Source: Gnetum montanum (lineage: Eukaryota; Streptophyta; Gnetopsida; Gnetales; Gnetaceae). From it: a stretch of DNA of 64,000 nucleotides. The stretch's first letter is position 1; the number at the start of each line of letters is the position of its first letter. The position numbers and the translations under genes are program-made. The notes beneath the pieces were generated by a model that was not told the DNA's origin, ran no database searches, and worked only from the letters and a program-made list of their open reading frames with translations. Shown piece by piece: positions 1-11,625 of the stretch. The stretch is taken from positions 579,290-643,289 of the forward strand of contig MNCI01020094.1 in assembly GCA_015680685.1 (NCBI GenBank), given 5' to 3'.

Positions 1-418
1 GTAGGCTAAATAGGTGCCTCAGTACGACCACTTCGAGCACTTGCGTTACATGTGGCGATCCCAGTAACGATTAGCGTTTGGTAAGCTGCAGTTGCATAGT
101 TCAGGGTGTGTCCGGCAAGTGGGAACGGATGCTGATGCTAGTTAACTTAGACTTAGGACATTAGTTAGAGTTAGCTTAGTTTCTCAACCCTTTCTCCCAA
201 TAGCATAGAAGATAAGCCGAAAATACCAAAAAAATCATATACCTCAGACTTGCTTAACCATACACCGTGACACATACAAGCAAGCCTAGGAAGACAACGA
301 ATGATTAACCCCAATTGTTTCTTGTGGTGTTAAGGCATTTAGTCTACGGAGTTCGACCGGATCACGTGTGTACGCTCGTTTCGTATGGTTGAGTGTAGGG
401 GTACCTTGCCACTCATCA
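1..418 (+). repeat. 3' part of a Ty3 LTR (subfamily of the nested inner element)
   Basis: The sequence is the reverse complement of about 32773-33188 in the inner element's 5' LTR, with only scattered differences by eye. It ends in GCCACTCATCA, the family LTR terminus. No tRNA-Asp primer site follows at 419, so this is the 3' LTR of a plus-strand element lying left of the window, or a solo LTR. Bases 419-675 between it and F1 hold nothing I recognise. Confidence 0.85.
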
Positions 419-675
419 TGTGGCATACTTGTTTTTAATGAGAAACTAATATAAGGGTTGGTAGTACACTCTCTTACATAGTAGAGTAGATGTGATACAC
501 TAAATAAGTGTCCCACCACAAGGTTACTTTATTATTATTATTCTTATAAGAAAAGAAGGAACTGAGCCCAAAAATTTCCAATTAAAAGATAAGTGTTTTA
601 AAACATTTTAAGTGCACTCATTTTACATATTACGTAGCTTTTACCTTACACCATTTCATTTTTTTATTTTATTAT

Positions 676-1918
676 TATTGTGGGAAACCTTGCCCATGCT
701 ATTGCATGGGGCCATGATCAACAAAACTATCTTATAAAATCATATACGATTTCACCAAGCAATGTTAACATGTGGGAAGGTAAACTAATGTGTAGGGAGG
801 TAGACCAACATGTAGGAAGGTGGGCCAACATGTGGAAAGGTGGACCGACATGCAAGAAGGTGAACTGATGTGTGGGGAGGTGGAACGACATGTAGGAAGG
901 TGGACTGACATGTGGGGAGGTGAAACATCACTAGCATATAGCTATAAAGTAGAGAATGTAGATGATGTCAGGAGGGGGAGGAGCAAGGGCCTCCTTAACA
1001 AATTGGGTTCTTTTCCTAAATAGCTACATCTTTCTTCATTGAGGTGCATGTAGATGGCCAAGGGGGGTCTCCAAGGGGCTAAGAAACTAGAAAATGGTGG
1101 TTTGTTTTCTCTCTCTTCTCCTATTTCTCTTGGGGCTACAATGGTGCAACTAATGCATGCGGATGATAAGTGCGGCAAGTGGGTTCTACAATCTTGTTTC
1201 TTTATTCTTGGAAATGAACCAATGATGGTTAGTAGCGATAGAGCTACATGGATGACAATCAATAATCTTAGCAGGAAACTAAGAGATGGTGTTTTCTTTT
1301 TGCTTTTTGCAATAGACCCTTGACCACGGTAGATGTAGGATTGGAGATAGCAATGTGTTTACCGACATGTGATAGTAGGAGATAGCAGCTCATTATCTCC
1401 CTCTCTCTCTCTTTGGTGCAGTGTTGTAGCAATTGACAATAGCAGTTGCAGGCATGGGTTCTACAGTTCTATTCTATTTTTGGTAGATAATGCATCCACA
1501 ACAAGATTATTCAAATAGGAATAAATTTTTCTCTCTCATGCTAGCAACAAGGAACATTCTATCTATGCATTAGAGATGCATTAACGGGCCCCTTCATCCA
1601 ACCTCTTCTCTCTCTCTCCCTCCTTTGGTAATTATAGGCAGTGTTGGCTATGATAGTGTTCACAAAAGACCGATGGTGAATGGTAGTAGTAGCTAGGAAG
1701 TAGGGAAAATTAATTTTGATTACCTTTTGTATTCTTAAATTTTAGACACATTCTAATTAAAAGTCTTATTTTTTTATTATTTTCAAAAGGCCATGTAGCC
1801 CTCTCCAACTGAGACTATTCCTGAGTTTCCATACCCATATGGGAGACACCCTAGGCAATAGTTTCCTCAAATGAGTTTTTCCCTAGGTGTTGGTATGAGT
1901 AAAATTTATGCATCCACA
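676..1918 (+). repeat. F1 5' LTR
   Basis: 1243 bp. In order: a minisatellite (776-925), a TATA-like GCTATAAAG near 941-949, a CT-rich microsatellite near 1398-1412, and the terminus at 1918. Four copies of this LTR occur in the first 12 kb. Confidence 0.85.
776..925 (+). repeat. About 20-bp minisatellite in the F-family U3
   Basis: Seven to eight degenerate copies of GGAAGGTGGACCRACATGTG lie just upstream of the TATA-like box. The same array recurs at about 2415-2535 and 5885-6020 in the other F LTRs, so it is a fixed part of the family promoter region. Confidence 0.8.
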
Positions 1919-2311
1919 TCTTTTTGACACTAGAAAGAGGGTCTTTCTCCTACCTTTTATTTATCAGTTCTTCTTGCCATTTCCTTATGGCTATTTCATT
2001 TTTCAATTTAGTCTTGGAACCTGTTGAATTTTTTAAAAAATCCTTTGTCCTAAGATCATTTATTTTTTACCTTTTTTTATGCTTCCCATTTTCTAAAAAG
2101 TGTTGTTATTGAAACCTTTTTTTTTTAATCCTCATTTCCCATTCCCATTTTCAAATTTCTAATTTTGAAAGTTCTTAATTGAGGCCTAACTTGGGTGAGG
2201 TGGTTTTATTATTCAATTTTAAGTTTATTTTTTAAAAAATTTATTATTTTATTATTTTTCTTTTAAGAATTTGTAGTTTTTATTACTCTTTACACTTGCA
2301 TATAATTTGTT

Positions 2312-2325
2312 GTTTGGGGGCTAAG
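2312..2325 (+). other. F1 polypurine tract
   Basis: TTTGGGGGCTAAG directly abuts the right LTR. The F2 copy, TTTGGGGGCCAAG, ends at 5788 in the same position. Confidence 0.7.
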
Positions 2326-3536
2326 TGTTGTGGATAATCTCATCCATGTTATCATATGAGGCCATGATCAAAAAAACTATCCTATAAAAGCATATACCTT
2401 TTCACTAAGCAATGTTAACATGCGAGAAGGTAAACCGATGTGCAGGGAGATGGACCAATGTGTGGGAAGGTGGACAAACATGTGGCAAGGTGGACCAACA
2501 TGTGGGAAGGTGAATCAACGTGCGAGGAGGTGAAACATCACTAGAATGTGGCTATAAAGTAGAGAATGTAGATGATGTTAGGAGGGGGGGAGTGAGGGCC
2601 TCCTTAACAAATTGGGCTCTCTTTCCCGACAACTGCATCTCTCTCCATTGTGGTGCATGCAGATGAGCAGGGGGGGTCTATAACAACTGAGAAACTAGTG
2701 AACGGTGATTTTTTTCTCTCTCTTCTTTTATTTTTCTTGGGGTCATAGTAGCACAGTTGACACATGTAGATGGTGGGCATGGCAAGCAAGTCCTATACTT
2801 CTATTTCTTTATTCTTTGAAATGGACCAATAACAGTTAATAGTGACAGAGTTGCATGGACAATAGTCAACAATCTTAGCAGGAAACCAAGAGGTGGTGAT
2901 TTTTTTCCCTTTTCATAGCATACCCTTGACAGTAGTAGACATACGACTGAAGATAACAACGCGTCTACCAACATGTGATAGTAGGATCTAGTGGCTCTTT
3001 CTCTCTCTTTGTCTCTCTCTCTCTTTGTGTGATATGGTGTTGTAGTAGTTGATAAAAGTAGTTACAAGTGTGGGTTTTACAGTTCCATTTTATTTTTGGT
3101 GAGCAGTGCATCCATGGCAAAGTTTTTCAAATAAGGAAAAATTTATCTCTTTTGTGCTGGTGAAAGGGCACAGTCTATCTATATGTTAGAGCTGCATCAG
3201 TGAGCTCCTTCTTCTAGCCTCTTCTCTTTCTCTCCCTTCTTAAGTGATTACAGGCAATGTTGGTTGTGGTAACATCTACAATGGACCAATGGTAAATGGT
3301 GATAGTAGCCAGGAAGCAAGAAAAATTTATTTTGGTTACCTTTTGTATTTTTGAATTTAAGATGCTTACTTCAATTAAAATTTTTATTTTTTTATTATTT
3401 TCAAAAGGCCACGTAGCCTTCTCTACCTGAGACTATTCCCAAGTTTCTATACCCATATAGGAGGTACCCTTGGCAATAGTCTTCTCAAACGCATTTTTCT
3501 CCAGGTGTTAATATGACAAAAATTTATGCATCAACA
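2326..3536 (+). repeat. F1 3' LTR
   Basis: 1211 bp, aligned end to end with 676-1918 by eye. It ends CATCAACA and is followed by the ATTAT target duplication. Confidence 0.85.
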
Positions 3537-4351
3537 ATTATCTGTCTTCTTTATTTTAAAATTCTTATATAAATATTGGAGCTTCTATTTTAAAAATGAA
3601 AACCTTTTTAAACTATGCATGGTAAGTTTACATAACCACATTCACTCTTTTACATAGTAACTTATGCAAGCTTGAAATTTACATGCAAGAAGTGAAAGAT
3701 TCAAATGGATTAGAAAAGTTATATTCATTACCAATAAATTTTAAAAGTGTTACATGTGCATTTGATGAATTTATTTATGATGGGACATGCCTTTGGGAGA
3801 GAATGAAGGGTTTTGATTTCAGCCACTAAGCCCACAAACAAACTTGACAAATCATCAAGAAATCATTGACAATTAATAATGGTGGCCGACACTTGGAGAG
3901 TTAAGACCAGTGATAGCCAAGGGAGGTAGTCTATTTTGTAAAATAGAAACTAAAAACAAAGATAAACATAGAGAGTGTGAGAGATCTAGTTGCTAACGTG
4001 GACACAAGAATCACAATCGCATGTTGGAAGCCTCTCACATCTTTATAAGCTTGCACCATTGCTTTACCCTACTTTGCTATGCTCCAAGTCTAAGTAGTAG
4101 TACCTTGTTTTTGCTTTGAAATTGGTTGAGCTAATTTGCATTTGCATTTGTTGTGTTGCATTGGCAAACAACTTTGTCCTTTGAGCTTTGTCTAATTGGT
4201 TTGCTTTTGCATTTTCTCGCTTAGAGGCACACTACGCTCTCTTCTTATTCTTATTTTTCTAGTACTAGTATAGTTGCAAATGGTTGAAATGAGTGGACGA
4301 AGAAGACGAGGAAGAGGAGAGGAGGAAGAAGAAGATGAGATGATGTCCTTA
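3537..4351 (+). repeat. Duplicated promoter/first-exon segment, copy 1 (decayed)
   Basis: This aligns with 11626 to about 12610. Shared landmarks are the flank beginning ATTATCT, a CTTTATAAGC TATA-like box (4041-4050 versus 12251-12260), a pyrimidine-rich leader, and an Arg/Glu-rich coding start near 4280-4335. It breaks off at about 4351 directly into an F LTR. This copy is more decayed and lacks the ATG found at 12549. I take it as the non-functional half of a tandem segmental duplication. Confidence 0.8.
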
Positions 4352-5374
4352 GTAGGAAGGTGGACTGACATGCGGGGAGGTGAAACATCAATAGCAAGTA
4401 GCTATAAAGGATAGAATGTAGACGACGTTAGGAGGGGGAGAGCGAGGGCCTTCTTAACAAATTAGGCTCATTTCTCAAATAGCTACATCTCTCTCCATTG
4501 AGGTGCACACAAATGGGTAGAGGGATCTCTAAGGGCTAAGAAACTAGTAGATGGTGATTTTTTCTCTCTTTCTTCTCCTATTTTTCTTCGAGCAATAGCG
4601 ATGTACTTAACGTTTGTGGATGGTGGGCACAACAAGCAGGTTCTGCAATCCTGTTTCTTTATTCTTGGTAATAGACCAATGATAGTCAATAGTGATAGAG
4701 TTGTGTGGATGAAAGTTAACAATTTCAATAGGAAACTAAGAAGTAGTGGTTTTCTTTTTCCTTTTTGCAATAGACCCTTGATGATGGCAGATGTAGGATT
4801 GGAGACAACAACACGTCTACTAGCATGTGATAGCAGTATCTACCAACTCGTTCTCTCTCTCTCTCTCTAGTGCGATGTTATAGCAGTTGACAATAGTAGT
4901 TGTAGATGCAGGTTATACAGTTCTATTCTATTTTTGGCAAGCAGTGCATCTGTCATAGGGTTCTTCAAACAAGAACAAGTTTTCCTCTCATGTTGGCAAT
5001 GGAGCACATTCTATCTATGCATCAAAGATGTATCAGTGGGCTCCTTCATCTAGCCTCTTCTCTCTTTCTCTCTCTCCTTTGGTGGCTAGAGGCAGTGTTG
5101 TCTATATCAGTGTTTGCAATGGACTGACGGTGAATGGTGGTAGTAGCCAAGAAACAAGAAAAATTTATTTTGATTATCTTTTGTATTCTTTAATTTAAGA
5201 CACTTATTTTAATTAAAATTTTCATTGTTTTACTATTTTCAAAAGGCCACATAGCCCTCTATAGCTAAGACTATTCCTGGGTTTTTATACCCATATGGGA
5301 GGCATCTTAGTCAATAGTCTCCTGAAATGAGTTTTTCCCTAAGTGTTGGTGTGATCAAAATTTATGCATCAACA
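4352..5374 (+). repeat. F2 left LTR, 5'-truncated
   Basis: Homologous to F1 LTR from about position 890 onward, with the TATA-like box, CT microsatellite (4850-4869) and terminus GCATCAACA. The join to coding-like sequence at about 4351 marks the duplication breakpoint. Confidence 0.8.
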
Positions 5375-5788
5375 CTTTTTTGGCACTATAAGGAGGGTCT
5401 TTCTCTTGCCTTTTGTTTATCAGCTCTTCTTGCCAGTTTCTTGTGGCTATTTCATTTTCCGATATAGTCTTGAAACTTGTTGAATTTTTTTTAAAAACCT
5501 TTGTCTTTAGATATTTTATTTTCTACCTTTTTTATGTTTTCCATTTTTTGAAAATTGTTATTATCAAAATCTTTTTTTATAACCCTCATTTTCCAATCCC
5601 ATTTTCAAATTTCTGATTTTGATGGTTCTTACTTGAGTCCTAACTTGGGTGAGGTGGTTTTATTATTCAATTTTAAATTCTTTTTTCTAAAATTTTTATT
5701 ATTTTATTATTTTATTATTTGTCTTTTAAGGTTTCATGGTTTTTGTTAATCCTTGCACTTGCATGTAATTTGTTGTTTGGGGGCCAAG

Positions 5789-6255
5789 TGTTATGGCCAA
5801 CCTCACCCATGCTATCACATGAGGCCATGATCAACAAAATTATCTTGTAAAATCATATACTCTTTTACTAAGCAATGTTAACATGCAGAAATATGAACTA
5901 ATGTGTAGGGAGGTGGACTAATGTGCGGAAAGGTGGACCAACGTGTGAGAAGGTGGACCAATATGTAGGAAGGTGGATCGACATGTAAGAAGGTGAATCA
6001 ATGTGCAAGGAGGTGAAACATCACTAGCATGTAGCTATAAGGCAAAGAACATAGACAATGTTAGGATGGGGGAAGCGAGTGCCTTCTTAACAAATTGGAC
6101 TCTAATTCAAAATAGGTGTGTCTTTTTCCATTCAAATGCATGTAGATGAGTAGGGGGGATCTCCAAGGGCTGAGAAACCAATGAATGGTAGTTTTATCTT
6201 TCTCTTCTTCTATTTTTCTTAAGGCGATAGCAGCGTAATTGATGCATGCGAATGG
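5789..6255 (+). repeat. F2 right LTR, first part
   Basis: Begins TGTTATGGCC after its polypurine tract and continues at 10866-11625 beyond the copia insertion. It contains the F minisatellite. Confidence 0.8.
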
Positions 6256-6541
6256 TGTTATATTCAGGAATAGATAAAGAACTGAAGAAAAAGAAAACAT
6301 AGGAAACACACACATATTTGTATGGCATTTAAGCAAGCACACCAATATAAATGCATGAGAATTGTTATTAAATAATTTTTGCTAGATACATTGTTATAGG
6401 AACGTTTTTGGGATGTTACGGAAGAGAACGGAAACTGGACCAGAACCATTAACTGCTGGAACCAGTAACTACTGCTAACTATTGCTCATTGTTGCTAACT
6501 GGTTTTGACTTGTGTTCGATCAATCATCACATAACCTAACA
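6256..6541 (-). repeat. Copia 3' LTR
   Basis: 286 bp, nearly identical to 10576-10865 apart from a few substitutions and a small indel near 6403. Confidence 0.92.
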
Positions 6542-6554
6542 ATCTTCCACTTGG
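6542..6554 (-). other. Copia polypurine tract
   Basis: On the element strand the sequence reads CCAAGTGGAAGATT directly before the 3' LTR, a form common in plant copia elements. Confidence 0.8.
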
Positions 6555-6886
6555 AGATAGATCAAACAAAAAAAAATCTTACTCCCTTGCTTATTCCATA
6601 GATGCTATTAATCCCACAAATAGTGCCTCCTCATTGCTGACCATGGAGGCTTGCTAAGGTTGAGAAAATTTTCAAGTTAGCAAAGGTGACTGCCTTGGTT
6701 AACATGTCTGTAGGGTTGTTTAAACTAGGAATCTTCCTCAGAAATAATGTTCCATCATCTATCAATTCCTGGATATGATGATACCTCAGCTGAATATGTT
6801 TGGATTTGGAATGGAAGAATGGATTTTTAGCTAGATGTATGGCACTTTGACTATCAGTGAAAAGCTCATTGTTGTCCTATGTCTTA

Positions 6887-8166
6887 CACAATTCTTTTAG
6901 AAGACCCTTCAACCAAATCATCTCTTTTCTAACTTCTGAGATAGCCATATATTCTGCTTCTGTTGTTGAGAGAGCAATGCTCTGCTGAAGTCAAGACATC
7001 CAGCTCATAGTCGTGTTGCCCATGGTAAAGAGACAACTAATGGTGCTCTTCTTGCTATCCAAGTCACCTCCCAAATCCACATTAGAAAAACCCTGTAGAG
7101 TAATGTTGCTCCTTTTAAACAAAGTGTCATACTTGAAGTTCCTTTTAGATATCTTAGGAGCCACTTTACAGCTTCCCAATGTTCTCTTCCTGGATCAGAC
7201 ATAAACCTGCTAACAACTCCCACTGCATGAGCTATGTTTGGCCTAGTACATACCATAGCATACATCAAGCTTCCAACTACTAAAGCATAAGGTACTTTGA
7301 TCATGTGTTTTCTCTTCTCATCTGTCTTTGGTGCCTACTCCTTAGAGAGATGAACATGGCTTCCCATAGGAGTGTTTTTGATCTTGGCATCTTGAAGACT
7401 AAACTTTTTCAGCAACTTTCCTATGTACTTTTCTTGAGATAGCTTTAGCAATCCCTCTGATCTATCTCTAGATATTCTCATCCCAAGTATCTGCTTAGCT
7501 GGCCCCAAGTCTTTCATCTCAAATTTTCATGCTAAATGCTACTTTAATCTATTGATCTCCTTCATGCTAGTCTCTGCAACTAGCATATCATCAACATATA
7601 ACAACAATATTATATAACAGTCATTAGTATTCTTGAAATACCAACAGTGATCCATCTGGCTTCAAACAAAGCCATTTTTACACATAAATCCATCAAACTT
7701 TTTGTACCATTGCCTTGGAGCCTGCTTCAACCCATACATGCTTTTCTTCAATTTATACACCAGATTTTCCCTCCCTAGAACTTGGAAGCCTTCTAGTTTT
7801 GTCATGTAAATGTCTTCTTCGAGGTCACAATGTAGAAATGCAGTTTTGACATCTAGCTGCTCTAGATGCAAATCATCAGTAGCCACAATACTTAGCACTA
7901 CTCTAACAATAGTAAACTTTACTACAAGTGAAAATTTTTTTGTGTAGTCAATTCCCTTTTTCTATTGCAAACCCTTAACTACTAACCTTGCTTTGTATCT
8001 TTTGCTGCCATCATGTTCTTCCTTGACCTTGTACACCCACTTATTCTACAATGCCTTCTTTTCTTCTGGCAACTTAGTTAGTGTCCATGTCATATTTTTG
8101 TGGAGTGACTTCATCTCATCTCTCATAGCCACCTCCCACTCAACACAATCTGTTGCCTGAATTGCT
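6887..8166 (-). pseudogene. Copia reverse transcriptase and RNase H remains
   Basis: RT is recognised by QLDVKTAFLH (near 7840), SMYGLKQAPRQWYKKF (near 7700) and the catalytic YVDD at 7587-7598. RNase H is recognised by SLMYAMVCTRPNIAHAV (near 7230) and an [11 protein letters not shown]-like stretch near 6960. The frame changes several times (for example near 7130 and 7520) and contains stops, so no functional enzyme is encoded. It is continuous with the integrase remains upstream on the minus strand. Confidence 0.9.
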
Positions 8167-8938
8167 TCATCCAAACATTATGGGTTCCCCAGCATTAGTC
8201 AATAATAAGTAATGTAATGAGGGAGAGTACCTTTCTCTAGGCTTTGGTGTTCTTGCAGACCTTCTCAACTGAGGCTTTGGTGTGGTTGTTTCTACAATGT
8301 AATTTTCATTTTTAGCTATCTTGTTTCTAGGATTTACTTGAGTCCTTCCATCCACATCCCTCTTAGATATCTCTTCCAGTTCAACCTTCTCACATTTCTT
8401 TTCTTGCTTCCCTACAATGTTGGATTCTAAACCGAACCTATCCTTGTACACCTTGTGTTCATTAAAAATGACATCCCTGTGTCTGATAATTTTCCTACTT
8501 TGATCATCCTAGAAATGATAACCAAAATTATTAGAACCATATCTAATAAAATAACATTTCTTGGCTTTAGGATCAAGCTTATCTCTATCATTTGAATCAA
8601 TATGCACACATGAGACACCCAAAAATTTTCAAATGTGAAAGATTTACCTCCTTCCCAGTCCATACCTCCTCTGGTATTCTAAACTCCAATGGAATTGAAG
8701 GTGCTCGATTAATGACGTAGGCTGATGTGTTAATTGCATCTACCCAAAAGAACTTTGGTAGCCCAGAGTGTATTCTCATGCTCCTAGCTCTTTCATTCAA
8801 GGTTCTGTTCATCCGTTCAACAACACCATTTTTCTCTGGCGTTCTTGGAACTATCTTGATCATCCTGATCTCATTTTCTAAACAGAAATTCTTGAATTCT
8901 TGGCTGTAATATTCGCCTCCATTATCTAACTTCAAACA
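8167..8938 (-). pseudogene. Copia integrase C-terminal half and linker
   Basis: This continues the upstream polyprotein after one stop at 8954-8956. LDNGGEY carries the second catalytic Asp and KNGVVERMNRTL carries the catalytic Glu. With HSDVWGP upstream, the full D,D-35-E set is visible. The conserved linker RRSARTPKPRERYSPSLHY precedes the RT. A frameshift lies near 8600-8660. Confidence 0.9.
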
Positions 8939-8956
8939 TTTTATTTTTAAACCAGT

Positions 8957-10543
8957 CTAATTTTCTACTTCAACTTTCCACCTTTTAAAAGTAGCAAACA
9001 CATCAGATTTATTTTTAAGAAAATAAACCCATACCTTCCTAGTGGAATCTTCAATGAAGGTGACATAATAGCTTGAGCCTCCAAGAGACTTCATTGGAGC
9101 TGGCCCCCATACATCTGAATGCACTAGTTCAAGCTTTTCAGTCTGGGATATCCTCCCTATCTTTGAGAAAGTAACTTGTTTTTTCTTCTCATAAACACAA
9201 TCTTCACACAAGCCAACATCATCACACTTAAAATTTGGTAACTTTCCCTTTGAAGCCAACAACTTCATACCTTTTTTGCTTATGTGCCCAAGTCTTCGGT
9301 GTGATAGGACTGAATCACCATCATAGTTAGCAACTGCAACTACATCTTTCTTTGCTGTAGTCATGTACAATGTTCCCACTTTACTGCCTCGTGCAACAAC
9401 CAAGTTTCCCTTGGTAATCTTCCATGATCTATTGCCAAATGTTGTTGTATACCCATCCAAATCCATCTGAATCATGGAGATTAAATTTTTCTTAAGTCCA
9501 GGAACATGTCTTACATCTTGCAATTTCCATTGCATCCCTTGGGTGGTCTTTATTTGAACTTCATCCTTTCCCAAAATATCCAAATGTTCATCATCTGCAA
9601 GATAAACCTTTCCAAACTTCCCTGCAACATAATTGTGTAACAATTCCTTGCATGGAGTGGAGTGGAATGAAGCACCTGAATCCAGAATCCAAGATTCAAT
9701 GAGATTGTCCACACAGAAAATCAAAGCATTAGCAATAATCTCCTTTGTTGCATTCGCTGATTCATCATTTTGAGTGTGATTTTTCTTCTTCTTTGGTCCC
9801 CTACACTGATTTCTAAAGTCATCCTTCTTGTCACAATTCCAACAAACAACTTCCCTATGATTTTCAGATTTTCCTCTACCTCTGGACTTCGATCTACCAT
9901 TCCCGTGGTTTTGACCATGTTGTGAGCTCCTACCTCTGCTTTTTGTATTTAGAGTAGACCCTAAGGATTCGCTTGACTCCCTTTTGAAAATGTCCTTGCT
10001 AAGAATCAAGTCTCGAATATCATTCAACTTTAATTTTAAAGTACCTGATGAGCTACTCACAGCAGTCACTATTGCAGACCAACTCTCTGGCAAAGATGAT
10101 AGCAAAATCAATGCCTGGATTTTGTCCTCAAAGGTGATCACCACTGAATTCAATTGACTAATTATCATATTGAATTCATTGATGTGATTTGTAACTAATG
10201 CACCTTCACCCATCTTCAGATTGAACAACCGATCCATCAAAGATACCTTGTTTGCAACAGATGGCTTTTCATACATACTTGACAATGTTTTCATTAAACC
10301 TACAGTGGTTGTCTCATTAACAATGTTGAATGCGACATTTCTTGCCAATGTCAATCTAATCACACCAAATGCTTGGCAATCTAAGAGATTCCAATCTTCT
10401 TGATCCATTTGATTTGGCTTCTTCCCTAGCAGCGGTTCATGTAACTTCTTTTGATACAGATAATCTTCAATCTGCATCTTCCAAAACCCAAAGTCTGTTC
10501 CATTGAATTTTTCGATCCGAACTTTCCTGTCTTCGGATGCCAT
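8957..10543 (-). pseudogene. Copia gag, protease and integrase N-terminal half
   Basis: A long open frame begins at ATG 10543 (MASEDRKVRIEKF), just inside the element after the primer site. The frame stays open upstream into the LTR, but this ATG matches usual copia gag starts. Order: gag; a CCHC-like knuckle at 9803-9844; Arg/Lys-rich segment; protease with catalytic DSGAS; the GAG-pre-integrase HHCC region (HRRLGHISKKG...CEDC); then integrase with HSDVWGP. It ends at a stop before the second catalytic Asp. The knuckle reads CWNCDKKDDFRNQC, so its His is replaced by Asp. One nonsense change separates this frame from the rest of integrase. Confidence 0.92.
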
Positions 10544-10560
10544 TGCTCCCACTGATCTAT

Positions 10561-10573
10561 TTCTTTGATACCA
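10561..10573 (-). other. Copia primer binding site (initiator tRNA-Met)
   Basis: TGGTATCAAAGAA on the element strand, two bases inside the 5' LTR. The usual plant form is TGGTATCAGAGC. Confidence 0.8.
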
Positions 10574-10575
10574 GT

Positions 10576-10865
10576 TGTTATATTCAGGAATAGATAAAGA
10601 ACCAAAGAAAAAGAAAACACAGGCAACACACACAACTTTGTGTGGTTTTTGAGCAAGCACACCACCGAAAATGCATGAGAATTGTTATTAAATAATTTTT
10701 GCTAGATACAATTATGGTTATAGGAATGTTTTTGGGCCATTACGGAAGAGAACGAAAACTGGACCAGAACCACTAACTGCTGGAACCAGTAACTATTGCT
10801 AACTATTGCTCATTGCTGCTAACTAGTTTTGACCCGTGTTGGATTAGTCACCACATAACTTAACA
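10576..10865 (-). repeat. Copia 5' LTR
   Basis: 290 bp, paired with 6256-6541. The right flank GATGG resumes the interrupted F2 LTR. Confidence 0.92.
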
Positions 10866-11625
10866 GATGGTGGGCATAGCAAGTAGGTTCTACAGTCCTA
10901 TTTCTTTATTGTTGGCAACAGAAAAATAATAGTTAGCAGTGGTAGAGCTATATGGACGATAGTCAACAATCTCAGTAGAAAACCAAGAGGTGATGGTTTT
11001 CTTTTTCCTTTTCACAATAGACCCCTAACAGTGGTAAACATATGAATAGAGACAATGTGTCTACCAACATGTGACAGTGGGACTTGGTGGCTCGTTCTCA
11101 CTCTCTCTCTCTCTCTATGTTGCGGTGTTATAGCAGTTGACAACAACAGTTGCAAGCATGGGTTCTACAGTTCCATTCTATTTTTGGCAGGTGGTGCATC
11201 TGCGATAGGGTTCTCCAAATAGGAACAAATTTCTCTCTTATGCTAATGATAGGGCACATTCTATCTATGCATCAAAGATGCATGAGTAGGCTCCTTCATC
11301 TAGCCTTCTCTCTCTCTCTCTCTCTCTCTTTTGCAATAGCTATAGGTAGTGTTGGTTGTGGCAGCATCCGCAACGAACTAACAGTGAACGACGATAGTAA
11401 CTAGGAAGCAGGAAAATTTAATTTGGTTACCTTTTGTATTTTTGAATTCCAGACACATTTTAATTAAAATTTTCATTTTTTTATTATTTTCAAAGAGCTA
11501 TGCAACCTTTTTTAGATAAGACTCTTCTTGAGTTTACGTACCCATATGGAAGGCACCCTAGGCAATAGTCTCCTCAAACAAGTTTTTCCCTAAGTATTAG
11601 TGTGACCAAAATTTATGCATCAACA
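10866..11625 (+). repeat. F2 right LTR, second part
   Basis: Continues the LTR begun at 5789, with the CT-rich microsatellites (about 11099-11116 and 11311-11329) and the terminus CATCAACA, then ATTAT. Confidence 0.8.

Larger units (their letters stand above)
676..3536 (+). mobile_element. F1: complete non-coding mini LTR retrotransposon
   Basis: Two long direct LTRs (676-1918 and 2326-3536) flank an internal region of only 407 bp. The LTRs end in CATCAACA or CATCCACA and begin TGTTGTGG; the left copy has TA for TG. A 5-bp target duplication ATTAT lies at 671-675 and 3537-3541. The internal region has a polypurine tract (TTTGGGGGCTAAG) ending at 2325, directly before the right LTR. It has a primer-like site just after the left LTR, clearer in F2 as TTTTTTGGCACTATAAGG. 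No gag or pol is present, so it is a non-autonomous TRIM/LARD-like element. Its mobilising partner is unknown. Confidence 0.85.
6256..10865 (-). mobile_element. Ty1-copia retrotransposon (Tork/TNT1-94-like), decayed
   Basis: LTRs of 286 bp (6256-6541) and 290 bp (10576-10865), both TGTTATATT...TAACA, flank a 4-kb interior in copia order: gag, PR, IN, RT, RNase H. The primer site is complementary to initiator tRNA-Met. Flanks AATGG (6251-6255) and GATGG (10866-10870) match at 4 of 5 positions; uninterrupted F copies suggest GATGG was the target. The pol frame carries stops and frameshifts, so it is not autonomous now. Assignment to Tork/TNT1 rests on overall gag/pol style and is an inference. 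Confidence 0.92.
4352..11625 (+). mobile_element. F2: truncated mini LTR element, interrupted by a copia insertion
   Basis: The left LTR is 5'-truncated (4352-5374, starting inside the minisatellite). The internal region is 5375-5788 (414 bp). The right LTR starts at 5789 and is split by the copia element at 6256-10865, resuming to 11625. It is followed by ATTAT and the same flank as F1, as expected for a duplicated copy of F1 and its flank rather than an independent insertion. No coding capacity of its own. Confidence 0.8.

Noticed and set aside
419-675. Possible continuation of an element after the LTR at 1-418
   Set aside because: No tRNA-Asp primer site follows the LTR end, so the internal region is not on this side.
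8727-8909. Plus-strand ORFs within the copia element (also 7013-7204 and 10221-10403)
   Set aside because: Antisense to integrase, RNase H and gag.
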